Shown: positions 16,452 to 25,731, counted from the first letter of the stretch. The stretch: 47,072 bases of DNA from Nocardiopsis suaedae (GCF_027706745.1 NZ_JAQFWP010000058.1:1-47072), one strand, 5' to 3'. The notes: generated by a model not told the origin, from the letters alone. Numbers and translations: made by a program.

Positions 16452-16874
16452 TTGTCCGTCCTCATCACACTCCGCCTGATCCCGATCGTGATCCTCGCTT
16501 CGATCTCGTGCGCCTTCGGCCTGTACTCCATCGCCACCGGGGAGGTCGAGCGCGGGCTGCAGTCGCTCGGCGCCGGCGGCTTCCTCTTCCTGCTCGGCGC
16601 CGCCTACTTCTTCGTCACCCGGGCCAGGGCCAGGCAGATCAACGACCGCCTGAACCGCAGGCAGGCGGCCAAGGCCGCCCAGCAGCAGCAACAGCACCAC
16701 CAGCAGTACTACCCGCAGCAGCATGCCCAGCAGTGGCCGGGGCAGGCGCACGGCCACCCGCAGCAGCAGTGGCACGGCCAGCCCCAGCACGGCGGGTGGC
16801 ACGGTACCCCGCAGGGATACCCGCAGCAGCACCCTCAGCAGCCCTATCACCCGCCCTACCCGCCGCAGCACTGA
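16452..16874 (+). CDS. Small membrane protein with Q/H/P-rich tail
   Basis: 140 aa from a TTG codon 5 bases after CGGAGG; the frame is open far upstream but overlaps the riboswitch strand and has no ribosome site. Two hydrophobic helices at about 5-24 and 37-56 separated by a short loop (GEVERGLQ), then a basic segment (RARARQINDRLNRRQ) and a tail of about 70 residues made almost only of Gln, His, Pro, Gly, Tyr and Trp. The basic segment suggests a cytoplasmic tail. No family known to me; similar proline/glutamine-rich small membrane proteins are common in actinobacteria. Confidence 0.7.
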   Translation: MSVLITLRLIPIVILASISCAFGLYSIATGEVERGLQSLGAGGFLFLLGAAYFFVTRARARQINDRLNRRQAAKAAQQQQQHHQQYYPQQHAQQWPGQAHGHPQQQWHGQPQHGGWHGTPQGYPQQHPQQPYHPPYPPQH

Positions 16875-16878
16875 GCGC

Positions 16879-16906
16879 GGGGCGCCCTTCAGCCCTTCGG
16901 CGCCCC
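16879..16906. terminator. Terminator hairpin overlapping the alkZ-like 3' end
   Basis: GGGGCGCC, 12-base loop, GGCGCCCC: perfect 8-bp stem between the convergent small membrane protein gene and the AlkZ-like gene, whose last codons lie inside it. Confidence 0.55.
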
Positions 16907-18007
16907 CACCCGCACCCTGCGGCTGCCGCCCTCCGACAGGAACGACGCCGTCTCCTCCCCCTCAGCCCCGACAGCCTCCCGCTCGGCGCGGTCCAGCGCC
17001 CGCAGCGGCGTGACGACGACGGTCTCCTCCTCGACGTTCCAGGTCGCCGACACCCGCCCGTCCGCCAGGACGACGCGCTCCCCGGCCACCGACACCCACC
17101 GGTGGTCGTCGTCGATGATGCGGCCGCGGTCCTGGTAGCCAAGGACCGCGTTGTCGAAGGCCGGGAGGAACCGCACCGGCGCCGGGGTGGCGGGGTCGGG
17201 GCGCGAGGCGTCCGGCAGGTCGAGCAGTTCCCGGCCGCGCTCGTCGCGGAAGGACACCAGCTCGCCGCGGACCGCCTTCACCGCGCCCGGCAGCCCCGCC
17301 AGGCCGCACCACGCGCGCAGGTCGGCCGAGGACGCGGGTCCGTACGCCGCCAGGTAGCGCCGCACCAGCTCGCGCCCGACCGGGTCGGAGCCGTCGGCCC
17401 CCTCCGGCGCGGCCAGGTCGACCTCCCGGCCCGCCCAGGCCGCCAGCGGGACGTTGCGCACTCCGCCCTTCTCGCGCCACAGTCCGCGCGGCGGGAGCTG
17501 CACCACCGGGACGAGTCCCATCAGCATCTCCCCCAGCGCGCGGGTGCCCGCCTGACCGACCGCGTCCGGGCGGCGCTCGGCGACCGCCCGGACCAGGTCG
17601 GCCGACGAGCGGCCCTGCCCGTCGGCCAGCACCTCCCGGCCCGCCGATGCCAGCGCCTCCAGGTCGACCCCGTCCAGTTCGTCCCGGTAGGCGGTCGCAC
17701 CGCGCTGGAGGAGCATGGACTGGTGGCGGGGGCGCCAGGCGACCGCGTCGTCGGTGGTGACGAGGTGGACGGTGCGGCGCATCAGGTGGGTCCGCGCGAC
17801 CTTGCGGTCGTTCAGCAGCCCCGACAGCTCCCCGGGGGCGAAGCCGCGCAGCCGTGACCAGAGCCCGATGAACGGCTCCTGCGGCTCCTGGGCCTGCAGG
17901 CCGCACAGGTGGGCGACGGCGTCGAGCGCCGTCGTGTCGGCCCGTTCCAGGAGCATCTGCCGGGCGAGCGTCGCGCGGTTGAGCTCCCGGGCGGTCAGAA
18001 CGGTCAT
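16889..18007 (-). CDS. AlkZ-family winged-helix DNA glycosylase
   Basis: 372 aa. Belongs to the winged-helix HTH_42 family that includes the interstrand-crosslink glycosylase AlkZ: the catalytic QxQ motif is present as GLQAQEPQEP with Gln38 and Gln40, almost the same numbering as the characterised enzyme. The beta-rich C-terminal region (PAFDNAVLGYQDRGRII, HRWVS) is also typical. AlkZ unhooks azinomycin crosslinks and protects its producer; other members act on simpler alkylated bases. No biosynthetic genes are nearby, so a general repair role is likely. Confidence 0.85.
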   Translation of the reverse strand: MTVLTARELNRATLARQMLLERADTTALDAVAHLCGLQAQEPQEPFIGLWSRLRGFAPGELSGLLNDRKVARTHLMRRTVHLVTTDDAVAWRPRHQSMLLQRGATAYRDELDGVDLEALASAGREVLADGQGRSSADLVRAVAERRPDAVGQAGTRALGEMLMGLVPVVQLPPRGLWREKGGVRNVPLAAWAGREVDLAAPEGADGSDPVGRELVRRYLAAYGPASSADLRAWCGLAGLPGAVKAVRGELVSFRDERGRELLDLPDASRPDPATPAPVRFLPAFDNAVLGYQDRGRIIDDDHRWVSVAGERVVLADGRVSATWNVEEETVVVTPLRALDRAEREAVGAEGEETASFLSEGGSRRVRVGAPKG

Positions 18008-18309
18008 CGGGGCGTGCTCCCTCTCGGTCGTCGGCGGACGCCGGTGCCCCGCTTCGGCGCGGTGCGGCCGCGGCGGGCGAGCGGCGGTGTCCCTCCTGCT
18101 CTGACCCCACCTTCACACGCCTTCAGGTCAGATTCTGTCCTCAAGGCCAGGGGTGATCCACCTGACCGACGGGAGCAGACCGATTAGCCTGCCGGGCGGG
18201 GGCAGGTGCGCGAGGCGCGCTCCGAGCGAGACCCGCCGGTTCGCGCCCTGCCTCCCCGATACAGGTCGACCGCCTCTCTCACCCCCCGTCAGGAGAGGAG
18301 CACACCCGA
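18008..18309. other. Divergent intergenic region, 302 bp
   Basis: Between the AlkZ-like gene and the 18310 operon. It holds CCTGCC (18188-18193) pairing with GGCAGG (18201-18206), and a loose CAGGT/ACCTG pair around 18137-18177. No convincing gene; short frames read as Arg/Pro-rich noise. Promoters of both flanking units must lie here. Confidence 0.4.
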
Positions 18310-18627
18310 ATGGGCGAGAACGACGAGCCCCGGCCCAGGCGGCGCCGATGGCGGCTGTGGAGGAGGAAGGAGACCGCCGAGGAGGCGGGCGCCGAGCCAC
18401 AGCCTCAGGAGAGACCACCGTCCCGGTACCCGCCGCCCGACGGGGGTCCTCCCGTCGGTTCCCCTCCGGACGGGGGCCCACCGCAGCAGGGGCTCCCCGG
18501 GCACGCCCTGTCCGTTCTGTGGTTCCACTGCGAAGCGCACGGCGAGGAACTGGCCGTCGACTACTTCGACCCCCGCGACCCTCCGCGTTGCAGCCACGGC
18601 GACCCCATGGCCAGGAAACCTGAGTGA
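18310..18627 (+). CDS. Small Pro/Arg-rich protein with Cys/His motif
   Basis: 105 aa, ATG with GGAGAGGAG about 9 bases upstream. N-terminal 25 residues are strongly basic (RPRRRRWRLWRRK), residues 30-66 are proline- and glycine-rich, and the C-terminal 35 carry WFHCEAHGE and PRCSHGD, a CxxH...CxH arrangement that could bind zinc. Its stop overlaps the next start as GTGA, so it is translationally coupled to the membrane protein. No family recognised. Confidence 0.75.
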   Translation: MGENDEPRPRRRRWRLWRRKETAEEAGAEPQPQERPPSRYPPPDGGPPVGSPPDGGPPQQGLPGHALSVLWFHCEAHGEELAVDYFDPRDPPRCSHGDPMARKPE

Positions 18628-19601
18628 ACACACTTCTCGAAGTCGGCCTCGGCAGCGCCGAGAGGATCCTCGGCTCCCGCTTCCTCCTGGCGTTCCTGCT
18701 GCCCGTGGTGCTCGCCGCAGGCGCCTCCGGGGCGCTCGCGATGGCCGCGGCCGACGCCTCCCCCGGCGACGCCCTGCGCGCATGGCAGGGCTTCAGCGCT
18801 TCGAGCCAGCTGATGGCCGCCCTATGGGCGGTGCTCTCGCTGGTAGGGGCGGCCTACCTGCTGGCCCTGTTCCATCTGCCCTTCCTCCGCCTGCTGGAGG
18901 GCTATTGGCCGGAGACCGCCCTGCTGGACGGTCTGCGCGAGCGCCGGACCGAACGGCACCGCCGCGCCGCCGAGGAGCGGTGGCGGCAGGTCGCCGAGCT
19001 GCACGCGAAGCAGGAGCACACCCGGGCGTCGGCCCTGGCGGGCGAACTGGCCGCGCGCTACCCGCCCCGGCCCCACCTGGCGGACGGGTGCCTGCCCACG
19101 GCCCTGGGCAACCGCCTGCGGGCGATGGAGTTCTATCCGCTCGACCGGTACGGGATCGACTCCGTGGTCATCTGGCCCCGGCTGGTGCCCCTGCTGCCGC
19201 CTGAGGCCACGGCCCGCGTCACTTCGGCGCGCACGTCCTTGGACGTCGCGGTGACCCTCCTCGGGCTCTCCGCCGTCTTCGGTACGGCCTGGCCGCTGGT
19301 CCTGCTGGTGCTGGAGGGCCCCGGTCTCCTCGCGGCCCTCTCCCTGCTCGCCTGGCTCCTGGCCTGGGGCGCCTACCGGGCGGCGCTCCAGGCGGCGACG
19401 GCCTACGGCCAGGAGGTGGCCGTGGTGTTCGACCTCCACCGCACCGCGCTCCCCCGCCACCTCGGATTCGCGGTGCCGGTGAACCCCGCCGAGGAACGGC
19501 GGATGTGGGACGACCTGGCCCAGTTCTACCTGCGCAACCTCCCGCTGCCGGACCGCTCGGCCCACGGCGGGGCGGCCGCAGGAGGCCTTGGCGCGCAGTA
19601 A
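18624..19601 (+). CDS. Membrane protein of unknown function
   Basis: 325 aa, GTG start inside the previous stop. Four hydrophobic segments: about 20-42, 61-84, 211-232 and 236-262. Between TM2 and TM3 lies a cytoplasmic helical domain rich in Arg, Glu and Ala (RERRTERHRRAAEERWRQ) followed by RYGIDSVVIWPRLVPLLP, a block I have seen in uncharacterised actinobacterial membrane proteins. Topology looks like two hairpins around a large soluble domain. Function unknown; the tight coupling with the Cys/His protein suggests one complex. Confidence 0.75.
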   Translation: MNTLLEVGLGSAERILGSRFLLAFLLPVVLAAGASGALAMAAADASPGDALRAWQGFSASSQLMAALWAVLSLVGAAYLLALFHLPFLRLLEGYWPETALLDGLRERRTERHRRAAEERWRQVAELHAKQEHTRASALAGELAARYPPRPHLADGCLPTALGNRLRAMEFYPLDRYGIDSVVIWPRLVPLLPPEATARVTSARTSLDVAVTLLGLSAVFGTAWPLVLLVLEGPGLLAALSLLAWLLAWGAYRAALQAATAYGQEVAVVFDLHRTALPRHLGFAVPVNPAEERRMWDDLAQFYLRNLPLPDRSAHGGAAAGGLGAQ

Positions 19602-19754
19602 GGGCGCGTGCGGATGGCGGGCGGAGCGCTGTGGGCCCGGACCCGCGAACCCGCTGCCGATCTCGGGGAACCCGTTCTTGGGATGTCCGTTTCAACCCCG
19701 GCTCGCCGGAGATCGACAAGGGCGCGTCCGCCTGTCCGCGCGGGTTCTGAGGGG

Positions 19755-19783
19755 CCTGCCCCGCCCCTGGTCGGCGCGGCAGG
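19755..19783 (+). terminator. Terminator-like hairpin
   Basis: CCTGCC, 17-base loop, GGCAGG in the 239-bp gap between the membrane protein and the convergent RibD-like gene. The rest of that gap shows no gene. Confidence 0.35.
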
Positions 19784-19840
19784 GGACGGTGTCCGCTGGA
19801 GGGAGGGACGCGCCCCGGCCCCGCGTGCTCCGCCGCGTGC

Positions 19841-20440
19841 TCAGCGGACCCGGTCGTAGACCAGGGCCATCACCCCCGGGTCGCCGGCCTCCTGCTCGAC
19901 GAGCGTCCACTTCGTGGCCGGGAGCCCGTCCTCGAACAGCCGCTGCCCGCCGCCGGCGACCTCCGGGACGATGAGCAGGTACAGCCGGTCGACCAGGTCG
20001 GCCTCCAGCAGCGGCTTGATGATGCTGGAGCTGTTGTTGGCGAGGATGTCGCCTCCCTCCTCGGCCTTCAGGTCGGCGACGACCTCCGGGGCCGGGGCGT
20101 TCACCACGCGCGTGCGCTCCCAGGGCGCCTCGGCCAGCGTCCTGGAGAAGACCACCTTCTCCGCGTCGACCAGCCACGTGGCGTATCCGCGGTCGTGCGG
20201 GTCGGCGGTGTCGTCCTCGGCGAGCGGCGGCCAGTAGGCCATGAACCCCTCGGCGTTGAGGCGGCCGATCAGCGCCGTGCTCGCCTCCGGCCAGATGCGG
20301 GACATCTGCCTGCGGGCGACCTCGGACCCGACGTAGGGCGCGAACGCGGCGAAGTCGCCGGGCCCACCGGGTCCGTTGTAGCGGCCGTCGATGCTCAGTA
20401 CCAGGTTGGCGGTCACTCTGCGGCCGTTCGCGGCGGTCAT
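19841..20440 (-). CDS. RibD C-terminal / dihydrofolate-reductase-like protein
   Basis: 199 aa from MTAANGRRV with GAGGAG 6 bases upstream. The family signature is clear: VTANLVLSIDGRYNGPGG at the N-terminus, KVVFSRTLAEAPWERTRVV in the middle and DILANNSSSIIKPLLEADLVDRLYLLIVPEVAGGG before the end. Members resemble RibD reductase and bind NADPH; they are common in actinobacteria and mostly uncharacterised. The ATG overlaps the stop of the upstream ArsR-SRPBCC gene (ATGA), so both are one translationally coupled operon. Confidence 0.85.
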   Translation of the reverse strand: MTAANGRRVTANLVLSIDGRYNGPGGPGDFAAFAPYVGSEVARRQMSRIWPEASTALIGRLNAEGFMAYWPPLAEDDTADPHDRGYATWLVDAEKVVFSRTLAEAPWERTRVVNAPAPEVVADLKAEEGGDILANNSSSIIKPLLEADLVDRLYLLIVPEVAGGGQRLFEDGLPATKWTLVEQEAGDPGVMALVYDRVR

Positions 20441-21291
20441 GTCGTTCTCCTCGTGTGGGTCGTGTGCGTGGGGCCCGGCTCGGCGGCGAGGGCCGCCGCG
20501 AGCCGGTCGAGGGTCTGGCCGAAGCCGATCTCGATTCCCGCGACGAAGTCGGCGGAGCCCGTCGTGCTGTCGGTGATGCGGTAGTGGACGCCCAGGTCGG
20601 TTCCGGCGGCGGTCGGGGCCAGGGTGATCTCGACGCGGGCGGTGAACGCCGGTGAGCCGTCGGGCAGCAGCGGCGAGGACCGGTAGGCGAGGCGCTCGCC
20701 GGGGCGGACCTCCTCCACCGTCCCCTCCGCGTACCCGGCGACCGGGTCGGAGCCGTCCGTGTCCTCGGCATCGCGGTAGGCGTGCACGATGCGCCCGCCC
20801 GGCCGCGCCTCGAAGACGAGCTCGCTGATGCGCAGGTCCTCCGGCGTCCACCAGCGGGCGAGCAGGTCGGCCTCGGTCAGGTGCCGCCAGACCTGTTCGG
20901 GTGGGGCGGGGAGTGCGCGCCGGAACGTGAACGTGCGGCCGTCGGCCCACCCCGGCCCTTCGGCGGCGGCGCGCTCGGTGCGCAGGCGGTCGTCGTAGGC
21001 GTCGAAGGCCGCGTAGGCGCCTCCGGCCCGTTCGGCGGTGTCGGCCAGCCGGTCGAGCGCGGCCGCCAGCTCCCGCAGCGGGGCCGAGTCGAGCGCGTAG
21101 ATGCGGCGCGTGCCGCTGCGCTGCGAGGTGACGACGCCCGCCCGTTCCAGGGCCTGCAGGTGCTTGGTCGTCTGCGGCTGGCGCGCCCCGGCGAGCCGCG
21201 CGAGCACCCCGACCGGGCGGGGGCGCTCGGCCAGCAGGGCCACGAGCCGCCACCGGGCCGGATCGGCCAGTGCGGAGAGGAGTGCGTCCAT
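20437..21291 (-). CDS. ArsR-type HTH fused to an SRPBCC (AHSA1) domain
   Basis: 284 aa fusion. Residues 1-85 are an ArsR winged helix (LADPARWRLVALL, ARQPQTTKHLQALERAGVV). Residues about 115-270 are an AHSA1/START-like ligand cavity (PAPPEQVWRHLTEADLLARWWTPEDLRI). The usual metal-site Cys residues of ArsR are missing, so the SRPBCC domain probably senses a hydrophobic small molecule. Operator copies lie 10 bases upstream. The RibD-like gene overlaps its 3' end by 4 bases and is the likely target. Such fusions and this gene order recur in actinobacteria. Confidence 0.9.
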   Translation of the reverse strand: MDALLSALADPARWRLVALLAERPRPVGVLARLAGARQPQTTKHLQALERAGVVTSQRSGTRRIYALDSAPLRELAAALDRLADTAERAGGAYAAFDAYDDRLRTERAAAEGPGWADGRTFTFRRALPAPPEQVWRHLTEADLLARWWTPEDLRISELVFEARPGGRIVHAYRDAEDTDGSDPVAGYAEGTVEEVRPGERLAYRSSPLLPDGSPAFTARVEITLAPTAAGTDLGVHYRITDSTTGSADFVAGIEIGFGQTLDRLAAALAAEPGPTHTTHTRRTT

Positions 21292-21300
21292 GCACCGAAG

Positions 21301-21334
21301 TATTCCCCATAGAGAATATTCGTGTCAAGGAATA
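21301..21334. promoter_or_regulatory. Tandem ArsR operators
   Basis: Two copies of TATTC, 8 bases, GAATA (21301-21318 and 21317-21334), sharing the middle TA so that the centre reads GAATATTC. The sites begin 10 bases upstream of the ArsR-SRPBCC start and are AT-rich in a GC-rich genome. Autoregulation is the simplest reading. Confidence 0.75.
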
Positions 21335-21425
21335 CATTGGGGCGCATGGCGGTTCCCGTCTCCGTTCGGGCGCTCAGGGCGGCGAGGCCACGGAACCGCA
21401 CGCCCCGTGGCCCCCGCCGCGGCCG

Positions 21426-22187
21426 TCACTCCTCGGGCGCCTGGGCCGGACGGAGCCGGTGCGCGGCGTCGAAGGCGGTGAACTGGGCGAGGTAGGTGGT
21501 GAGCACGGCGGTGACGGTGGTGGTGCCGAGCAGCATGTACATGACGATGATCTGGTAGCGGACCGCGGTGAGCGGGGCGACACCCGCCAGGATCAGACCG
21601 GTCATGGCCCCGGGCAGGCTGATCAGTCCCACGACCTTGGCCGCGTCGATCGCCGGGATGAGCGCTGTGCGGGCGGCCGCACGCGTATGGGGCGCGAACG
21701 CCTGCCGGGCGCTCAGCCCCAGGCACAGGCGCGCCTCGATCGCGGGACGGGCCTCGTCGATGGCGGCCCGCACCTGGCGCAGCGACAGTGTGGCGGCCTG
21801 CATCGCCCCGGACACGACCATGCCGCCCAGCGGGACGATCGCTCGGGGGACGGGAGCGATGACACCGATGGCCAACAGCAGAGTGAGCGTGGCGGTGCTG
21901 CCCGCGGCGACAAGGCGCGCGCGGTGCAGGCCCCGCCCGCGGTACCCGGCCACCTGCCCGGCCAGCACGACCATCGCGCCGACCCAGGCCAGGGACCCGG
22001 GCACCCCGGCCACGGCGAACACCACGCCCAGCACCGCGCCGACGGCGGCCAGCTGCAGCGCGGCGCGGGCCGCCGCCCAGACCAGTTCCCGGGTCAGTGC
22101 GAGGCGCCGGGCGTGGGCCAGGGCCACGGCCAGCGCGACGAACACGGTGCACAGCGCCACCGCGCCCCATGACGGTGCCGCGGTCAT
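21426..22187 (-). CDS. fetB: ABC transporter permease, FetB/UPF0014 family
   Basis: 253 aa with about seven hydrophobic segments. It has the UPF0014 signatures: ARAALQLAAVGAVL near the N-terminus, PLGGMVVSGAMQAATLSL in the middle, and LISLPGAMTGLILAGVAPLTAVRYQIIVMYMLLG before the end. Partner of the ATPase encoded just upstream; the two overlap by 4 bases. The Escherichia coli FetAB pair lowers cellular iron under oxidative stress, so metal export is the best guess, but plant and bacterial relatives have also been linked to aluminium. Confidence 0.85.
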   Translation of the reverse strand: MTAAPSWGAVALCTVFVALAVALAHARRLALTRELVWAAARAALQLAAVGAVLGVVFAVAGVPGSLAWVGAMVVLAGQVAGYRGRGLHRARLVAAGSTATLTLLLAIGVIAPVPRAIVPLGGMVVSGAMQAATLSLRQVRAAIDEARPAIEARLCLGLSARQAFAPHTRAAARTALIPAIDAAKVVGLISLPGAMTGLILAGVAPLTAVRYQIIVMYMLLGTTTVTAVLTTYLAQFTAFDAAHRLRPAQAPEE

Positions 22188-22891
22188 GGTTCCTCCGGCA
22201 GGTAGTCCAGGGTCTGGGGCGGCCCGTGTTCGGCCAGGCGGCCTCGGTCGAGCACGAGGACGGAGTCGGCGGCGCGGACCCAGCGGCGGTCATGGCTGAC
22301 GGCGACCACGCTGGTTCCGGCGGCCGTGAGGGTGCGGGCCAGGTCGAGCATGACCTGGGCGGCGGCCCCGTCCAGCGCGCTGGTGGGTTCGTCCAACAGC
22401 AGCACCTCGGGCTGCAGCGCCAGGGCGCGCGCCAGGCACAGGCGCTGGGACTGGCCCCCGGACAGGCCGGCGGTGGTGCGGGAGAGGAGTTCTTCCGGGA
22501 GGCCGACGCGGTCGAGAAGGCCGGCGTCGTCCCGGCCGAGGCCGGGGCGCCCGACGCGCAGTTCGGCGGCGACGCTGTCGGTGAGCAGGACCGGGTGCTG
22601 GGCGACCAGCACCACGCGGCGGCGCAGGGTGAGCACATCGAACTCGTGCAGGGGGCGGCCCTGGAAGGCCAGCCGCCCGCGGGCGGGCTCCGCCAGGCGG
22701 TTGAGCAGGCGCAGCAGTGTGGACTTCCCGGCGCCGCTGGGGCCGGTGACGACGGTCAGCCGGCCCTGGCCGACGTCGGCGTCGATTCCGTCGAGAAGAG
22801 GGGTCCCCTGCCGGTCGAATCCGACATCGGTCATGGAGAACGGCACGCTCGCACACTCCCTGTCCCGTGCGCCCCACATACGGATCGTCAT
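22184..22891 (-). CDS. fetA: ABC transporter ATPase, FetA-like
   Basis: 235 aa. Walker A GPSGAGKST near 51-59, Q-loop in VVLVAQHPVLL, signature LSGGQSQRLCLARAL, Walker B VLLLDEPTSALD and switch His in AVSHD are all present, so it should be active. The first Met gives 19 residues before MTDVGFDRQG; a start at 22834 is also possible, and no clear Shine-Dalgarno decides. It forms an operon with the permease (ATGA overlap). It diverges from the YiaAB gene. Confidence 0.85.
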   Translation of the reverse strand: MTIRMWGARDRECASVPFSMTDVGFDRQGTPLLDGIDADVGQGRLTVVTGPSGAGKSTLLRLLNRLAEPARGRLAFQGRPLHEFDVLTLRRRVVLVAQHPVLLTDSVAAELRVGRPGLGRDDAGLLDRVGLPEELLSRTTAGLSGGQSQRLCLARALALQPEVLLLDEPTSALDGAAAQVMLDLARTLTAAGTSVVAVSHDRRWVRAADSVLVLDRGRLAEHGPPQTLDYLPEEP

Positions 22892-22995
22892 GAAATCACG
22901 GGCACCCCTGGCACGGGGGCGGTGGGCGTGCTGAGCGGCCGCTCGGCCGAGGGGACGGAGGCGTCCGAGGCCGTCGCCGAGCCGTTCGGCGCGAT

Positions 22996-23011
22996 TGAGT
23001 AGCCGTACTCA
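22996..23011. promoter_or_regulatory. MacR-box-like 16-bp palindrome
   Basis: TGAGTAGCCGTACTCA, located 34 bases upstream of the YiaAB start. Arms TGAGTA/TACTCA are perfect. From memory, the Streptomyces two-component regulator MacR binds TGAGTAC-N2-GTACTCA upstream of membrane-protein genes; this site differs at one position. Probably drives the YiaAB gene. Confidence 0.5.
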
Positions 23012-23045
23012 TCCCCGCGGCCCGCGGGCGGGGCATCCTGGCGGC

Positions 23046-23330
23046 ATGACGACACCCCCTGTGAACTCCAAGGTCACCCCCGCCTTCTACCTCCAGTCGG
23101 TCATCGCCTTCGGCGTCTCCAGCACCGGGATGTGCGCCGGTGTGGCACTGCTGCCCGTCGACATCTGGATCCGGGCCTTCCTGGGGATGGCGCTTCTCTT
23201 CGTGATCACCTCGACGTTCACCCTCGCCAAGGTCATCCGCGACCGGCAGGAGGAGGCCGCCATCGCGGCCTGGACCGAGCAGGTCCAGGCCTACTCCTCC
23301 GGCAACCAGCACGCCTTCGCCAAGAACTGA
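23046..23330 (+). CDS. YiaA/YiaB two-helix membrane protein
   Basis: 94 aa from MTTPPVNSK; the open frame runs further upstream through the palindromic site and is cut there. The family pattern is plain: FYLQSVIAFGVSS, LLPVDIWIRAFLGMALLFVITSTFTLAKVIRDRQE. Two transmembrane helices at about 15-36 and 43-66, with a charged C-terminal cytoplasmic tail. Function of the family is unknown, with a suspected envelope-stress role. The MacR-like box upstream fits that idea. Confidence 0.85.
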   Translation: MTTPPVNSKVTPAFYLQSVIAFGVSSTGMCAGVALLPVDIWIRAFLGMALLFVITSTFTLAKVIRDRQEEAAIAAWTEQVQAYSSGNQHAFAKN

Positions 23331-23373
23331 GGCCACGGATGCGGCGCCGTCCGGAAGGACCGTCCGGACGGGG

Positions 23374-24870
<1,497 letters not shown>

Positions 24871-24918
24871 TCAACCGCCCGACCGCGACCGGAAGGGGAG
24901 CACCCGTGCTGCGTTCAT
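24871..24918 (-). CDS. rox leader peptide
   Basis: 15-codon ORF encoding MNAARVLPFRSRSGG, absent from any normal gene call. It has a textbook Shine-Dalgarno, GGAGGTGA, 5 bases before the ATG, the best in the window. Its stop lies only 4 bases before the lower stem of the rox hairpin, so a terminating or stalled ribosome would cover the 5' arm. Three arginines in the last nine residues may matter for stalling. Codons 5-8 contain GGGTGCTCCC, which can pair with the hairpin arm GGGAGCGCCT (10 pairs, two of them G-U). Confidence 0.7.
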   Translation of the reverse strand: MNAARVLPFRSRSGG

Positions 24919-24953
24919 GGGTCTCACCTCCCGGGGTGGAGTCGCGGTCGTCA

Positions 24954-24971
24954 GGGGCAAGCTACAGGCCC
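24954..24971 (-). promoter_or_regulatory. Palindrome-like element and -10 box of rox; possible RAE
   Basis: In rox orientation GGGCCTGTAGCTTGCCCC, bounded by GGGC/GCCC. It contains TGTAGCTT, an extended TANNNT -10 box, about 40 bases before the leader ATG. Rifamycin-inducible genes are reported to carry a 19-bp rifamycin-associated element of broadly this GC-bracketed form; I cannot confirm the exact consensus here. Confidence 0.4.
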
Positions 24972-25008
24972 GGTCCTCCCCGGTTCCACCCCTTTTCCGG
25001 CCAAGGGG

Positions 25009-25731
25009 TCACATGTCCCGGTAGCGCTTGGAGCGGGCCAGGGCCTCCCGCACCTTCTCCGCCGAAGCCGGGGCGCCGGGGCCCGCGTCGAACTCCTTGT
25101 TCGGGCCGGGGGTGTCGTACCCCTCCCCGATGTACAGGGCCGTGTAGCCGGCCGTGTCCCGCTGGAAGCGCCACCCCTCGGCCAGCGGACCGGCGTCCAC
25201 GGTGTCGTAGCCGAGCGAGTCCAGCAGCCGGGCCGCCTCCTCCTTGGCCCCGGCGTCGTCCCCGGCGATGGGGAGCGCGGTCCGCTCCGGGGCCCCTGCC
25301 CCCAGGTCCGGCCGTGCCAGGTTGCGCAGGTGCTCGAAGTAGATGTTGTTGAAGCCCTTGACCACCTTCGACTCCGGCAGGTGGGCCTGCAGCATCTCGC
25401 TGGTGGTCGTGGTCTCGGCGTCCAGGTCCGGGATCCGCCCGTCGCGCTCGGGGTAGTAGTTGTTCGTGTCGATGACGGTCTTGCCGCGCAGCTCGGCCAC
25501 GGGGACCGAGGTGTAGGCCTCCAGGGGGATGGTGACGACCACGATGTCCCCGGCGGCGGCCGCCTCGGCCGGTGTCGCCGCCGTGGCCGACGGGCCCAGG
25601 TCGGCGACCAGGTCCTTCAGGGTGTCGGGGCCGCGCCGGTTGCTCAGCACGACCGTGTGCCCGGCGTCGACCGCCAGGCGGGCGACGGTGCCGCCGATGT
25701 TGCCGCTTCCGATCAGTCCGATGGTGCTCAC
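25009..25731 (-). CDS. NADPH-dependent F420 reductase-like protein
   Basis: 240 aa. N-terminal Rossmann dinucleotide site IGLIGSGNIGGTVARLA with SNRRGPDTL just after the second strand, the arginines favouring NADP. The family pattern continues with VVTIPLEAY, VIDTNNYYPERDG, VVKGFNNIYFEHL and PIAGDDAGAKEEAARLLDSLGYD. Related to F420H2:NADP oxidoreductase and to the NADPH-dependent reductase group without F420. It diverges from an XRE regulator 190 bases away that probably controls it. Confidence 0.85.
   Translation of the reverse strand: MSTIGLIGSGNIGGTVARLAVDAGHTVVLSNRRGPDTLKDLVADLGPSATAATPAEAAAAGDIVVVTIPLEAYTSVPVAELRGKTVIDTNNYYPERDGRIPDLDAETTTTSEMLQAHLPESKVVKGFNNIYFEHLRNLARPDLGAGAPERTALPIAGDDAGAKEEAARLLDSLGYDTVDAGPLAEGWRFQRDTAGYTALYIGEGYDTPGPNKEFDAGPGAPASAEKVREALARSKRYRDM

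Noticed and set aside
19655-19735. tRNA-like stretch with GTTTCAACCCC
   Set aside because: The T-arm resemblance is loose and no acceptor or anticodon stem can be built around it.
19841-21337. 498-codon minus-strand frame
   Set aside because: Only its last 199 codons match RibD; the rest overlaps the ArsR-SRPBCC gene and is a shadow.
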